DNA of 6,922 bases from NCBI GenBank assembly GCA_028288315.1, contig JAQBNY010000161.1, positions 1 to 6,922 on the forward strand. Direction: 5' to 3'. This stretch comes from Mucilaginibacter sp. (GTDB lineage: Bacteria; Bacteroidota; Bacteroidia; Sphingobacteriales; Sphingobacteriaceae). The notes below the pieces were generated by a model. The model worked only from the letters and a program-made list of their open reading frames with translations. It did not search any database and was not told the DNA's origin. This document shows, piece by piece, positions 4,950-6,922 of the stretch (positions are counted from its first letter, which is position 1; every line of letters begins with the position of its first letter). A program made the position numbers and the translations under genes.

Positions 4950-6647
4950 CTACTCAACAATAGGCTTATTGTTTTTTACAAACCCATTTAAACATGCTGC
5001 AATTATTATGACCCCAATACAGCCAATTGCGTTTAGCCACAGGTAGGCCACCACATTATAATACCCCATTACGCATATTAAGGCTTCGGTAATTACAGCG
5101 GCAATAAATACGGCTGTGCCGTTTATGCGTTTAATATAAAAGGCTACCACAAATACACCTAATATTGTACCATATATATAAGAGCCTAACTGGTTAACCG
5201 CCTCTAAAAGATTACCCATTTTACTTGCATAAAGTGCCATTACAATACAAACCAGTCCCCAAAAAATGGTTGCCAGGCGTGATGCAGTCACATAGTTTTT
5301 ATCAGACGCATTGGGTTTAATAATACGTTTATAAATATCTACCACAGTTGTTGAGGCCAGCGAGTTTAGTCCGCTTGCTGTGGAGCCCATTGATGCCAGG
5401 AATATAATAGCAATAAGCAAACCTATTAATCCTTTAGGCAGGTAATGGGTAACAAAGGTGAGGAACACATAATTGGTATCGTCCGTATTGGCTTTTTCGT
5501 TATTTTTTTTGATTACCGCTATAGCATCCTGCCTTATGATACCTGCCTGTACGTTGGCCAGCTTCAGGGCATCCTGCGCATGCGAAATTTTCTCCGGGTT
5601 GTTACTATCAATGGCTTTTACCAATTCATCGGCCTTTATCCTTGTCTGTTTAAAGGCTTCGGTATATCGTTGCTCCAGGTAGTTATACTGCGTTGCATAG
5701 CCGCTCTTTTTAACTTGCTCAACCTCATAATTATTAAAAAATACAGGCGGCCGGTTAAACTGATAAAAGCTGAAAACAAGCACACCTACCAGTAATATCA
5801 AAAACTGCATAGGTATTTTCAGCAGCCCGTTCATGATTAGGCCCAACCTGCTTTGGCCAACTGAACTGCCGGTTAAATATCTGCCAACCTGGCTTTGATC
5901 TGTACCAAAATAGGATAACTGCAAAAAGAAACCACCAATTATGCCGCTCCAGATATTATAGCGGTTATCAGGATCAAAGTTCCAGTCGATGATATTCATG
6001 CGGCCCAGGTTACCGGCCAGTTTAATGGATTTGATAAAACCTACATCGGCAGGCATCAGCATCACTACAAATAGCCCGGCTAAAAACATTCCCGAAAAAA
6101 TGATTGTCATTTGCAGCAATTGCGTGTATGATACCGCTTTTGATCCGCCGTAAACGGTGTAGAATAAAACCAACCCGCCTATAAATAAAGTGGTATAGGT
6201 GGTATTAATATGTAATATGCCAGATAATATAATAGAAGGAGCGTAAATAGTTATCCCGGTAGATAAGCCTCGTTGTATCAGGAATAATAAGGAAGTGAGC
6301 ACACGGGTTTTCAGATCAAACCGTTTCTCTAAAAATTCATAGGCAGTATATACCTTAAGCTTGTGAAAAATAGGTACAAAAGTAATGCACAAAACAATCA
6401 TGGCCAGTGGCAAGCCAAAATAGAACTGCACAAAACGCATCCCATCACTATATGCCTGGCCGGGCGCCGATAGAAAGGTTATGGCACTGGCCTGTGTAGC
6501 CATTACAGATAACCCCACATGGTACCAGGGTAATGAACGGCTGCCCAGGTATTGTGCTATGTTTTTATTGCTGCCGCTTTTCCATACACCATAAATTACT
6601 ATGGCAAGCAGTGTTACGCCTAAAACTATCCAATCTATTAAGCTCAT
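4950..6647 (-). CDS. Sodium:solute symporter (SSS/SLC5 family)
   Basis: This inner-membrane secondary transporter would couple Na+ entry to uptake of an unidentified solute. The 565 residues form about 13 spans of the LeuT-type fold. Family blocks seen are the N-terminal YLGSRSLPWYHVGLSVMATQ with ASAITFLSAPG (52-63), TVYGGSKAVSYTQLLQ (164-179), YFGTDQSQVGRYLTG (246-260), and GSTASGLNSLASTTVVDIYK (421-440), the SSS signature near the Na2 sodium site. A charged, helical soluble insertion of about 95 residues (about 298-395, beginning NRPPVFFNN) separates two membrane spans. I recall similar insertions in Bacteroidota homologues, but it is large against short family members such as PutP. Substrate cannot be assigned. 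The ATG (6645-6647) overlaps the stop of the tiny upstream gene as ATGA. No promoter lies directly upstream, so transcription probably starts beyond the right edge. Confidence 0.95.
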   Translation of the reverse strand: MSLIDWIVLGVTLLAIVIYGVWKSGSNKNIAQYLGSRSLPWYHVGLSVMATQASAITFLSAPGQAYSDGMRFVQFYFGLPLAMIVLCITFVPIFHKLKVYTAYEFLEKRFDLKTRVLTSLLFLIQRGLSTGITIYAPSIILSGILHINTTYTTLFIGGLVLFYTVYGGSKAVSYTQLLQMTIIFSGMFLAGLFVVMLMPADVGFIKSIKLAGNLGRMNIIDWNFDPDNRYNIWSGIIGGFFLQLSYFGTDQSQVGRYLTGSSVGQSRLGLIMNGLLKIPMQFLILLVGVLVFSFYQFNRPPVFFNNYEVEQVKKSGYATQYNYLEQRYTEAFKQTRIKADELVKAIDSNNPEKISHAQDALKLANVQAGIIRQDAIAVIKKNNEKANTDDTNYVFLTFVTHYLPKGLIGLLIAIIFLASMGSTASGLNSLASTTVVDIYKRIIKPNASDKNYVTASRLATIFWGLVCIVMALYASKMGNLLEAVNQLGSYIYGTILGVFVVAFYIKRINGTAVFIAAVITEALICVMGYYNVVAYLWLNAIGCIGVIIIAACLNGFVKNNKPIVE

Positions 6648-6772
6648 TCAAAAGATTTTGTAATGAGCCAAAATATAAAAATTAAAAGAACCAGCCATAC
6701 GACAACAATGCCGTAAAACTGGTTCCAGTTACGTATAAAAGAAGGGAGGTCGTTATTTTCAGACCTCTTCAC
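6644..6772 (-). CDS. 42-residue single-span membrane protein upstream of the symporter
   Basis: The frame reads MKRSENNDLPSFIRNWNQFY, then a hydrophobic span (about 21-38, GIVVVWLVLLIFIFWLIT), then KSFE and stop. It starts at GTG (6770-6772); a TGA two codons upstream rules out a longer protein and there is no ATG. The stop TGA overlaps the symporter ATG by the ATGA arrangement, and the start lies 14 bases inside the preceding gene, so all three are likely translationally coupled. The layout, a polar N-terminus with an 'LPSFIRNWNQFY' block before one helix, resembles small proteins I recall next to SSS transporters in Bacteroidota; this is inference. Small partner subunits are known for some SSS relatives (DUF4212 and YhdT/DUF997 pairs), but those have more membrane spans. 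A role as accessory subunit of the symporter is plausible but unproven. Confidence 0.75.
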   Translation of the reverse strand: MKRSENNDLPSFIRNWNQFYGIVVVWLVLLIFIFWLITKSFE

Positions 6773-6922
6773 GGCCTTTCACCAAAAATTTAAGAAATAC
6801 AGCTGCTGTAAGTAAACCAAAAACACCACCTACCGGTATCCAAATAAAGCCTCTTTCAACAATTGCGCCTACGAACATGCCGCAAACTAATGCTATAAGG
6901 TAAAAAAAGTAATCGTAATTTT
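6759..6922 (-). CDS. Small membrane protein, C-terminal part (start beyond right edge)
   Basis: The open frame enters from the right edge and gives 53 residues before TGA (6759-6761). There are two hydrophobic segments (about 5-21 and 27-46) joined by VERGFIWIP, ending in the charged tail KFLVKGREEV. The family is not recognised. The true start may be only a few codons outside the window, since the first hydrophobic segment looks complete, which would make the whole protein about 60 residues; an internal Met at residue 15 would cut the first span and is less likely. Its 3' end overlaps the GTG start of the 42-residue gene by 14 bases, placing it in the symporter operon. Frame use and membrane-like composition support a real gene; the function is unknown. 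Confidence 0.7.
   Translation of the reverse strand, partial: NYDYFFYLIALVCGMFVGAIVERGFIWIPVGGVFGLLTAAVFLKFLVKGREEV

Noticed and set aside
5445..5795. Plus-strand open frames opposite the symporter insertion
   Set aside because: The symporter reading frame is complete and conserved through this stretch; the opposite frames look like random hydrophobic translation.
6675..6725. Terminator-like stem GAACCAG/CTGGTTC with a following T-rich run on the minus strand, inside the 42-residue gene
   Set aside because: The loop is large (24 bases) with only a 4-bp inner helix, and the T-richness is explained by codons for a hydrophobic span; termination there would silence the symporter.

Overview
The window reads as ordinary chromosomal DNA of a Bacteroidota bacterium, most likely of the Sphingobacteriaceae (Mucilaginibacter/Pedobacter type). 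The evidence is the mix of families (DUF2911 protein with a TPR-like tail, a DUF6249-like protein beside an ECF sigma factor, a Bacteroidota-type DinB protein, a large sodium:solute symporter), AT-rich intergenic DNA, general absence of Shine-Dalgarno sequences, and promoter-like sites of the TTTG / TAnnTTTG kind. The genus is inferred from memory of these families, not from a search. No mobile element, CRISPR array, tRNA or rRNA was seen.

Layout. Positions 1-101 (minus) hold the first 33 codons of gltX, glutamyl-tRNA synthetase. Divergent from it, 218-1438 (plus) encodes a membrane sensor histidine kinase that overlaps by 23 bases a DinB-superfamily gene (1416-1928). A perfect 19-bp-arm hairpin (1929-1969) separates this pair from the convergent DUF6249-like membrane protein (2003-2371, minus). 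A 245-base intergenic region then leads to an ECF sigma factor (2617-3198, plus) coupled through an ATGA overlap to a membrane protein that looks like its anti-sigma factor (3195-3692). The 329-base gap 3693-4021 holds a hairpin and a promoter-plus-terminator pair that could produce a small RNA of about 90 nt. Then come a secreted DUF2911 protein (4022-4873), a strong terminator (4899-4933), and a minus-strand operon read from the right edge: the C-terminal end of a small membrane protein (6759-6922), a 42-residue single-span protein (6644-6772), and a sodium:solute symporter (4950-6647), all overlapping.

How the genes work together. Three coupled sets stand out: kinase with DinB protein, sigma with putative anti-sigma (the DUF6249-like gene runs divergently beside them), and the symporter with two tiny membrane proteins. 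The first two are sensing and regulatory units and the third is transport. No complete new multi-gene system is evident. The observations most worth checking are the candidate small RNA at about 3845-3935 and the tiny membrane protein at 6644-6772.
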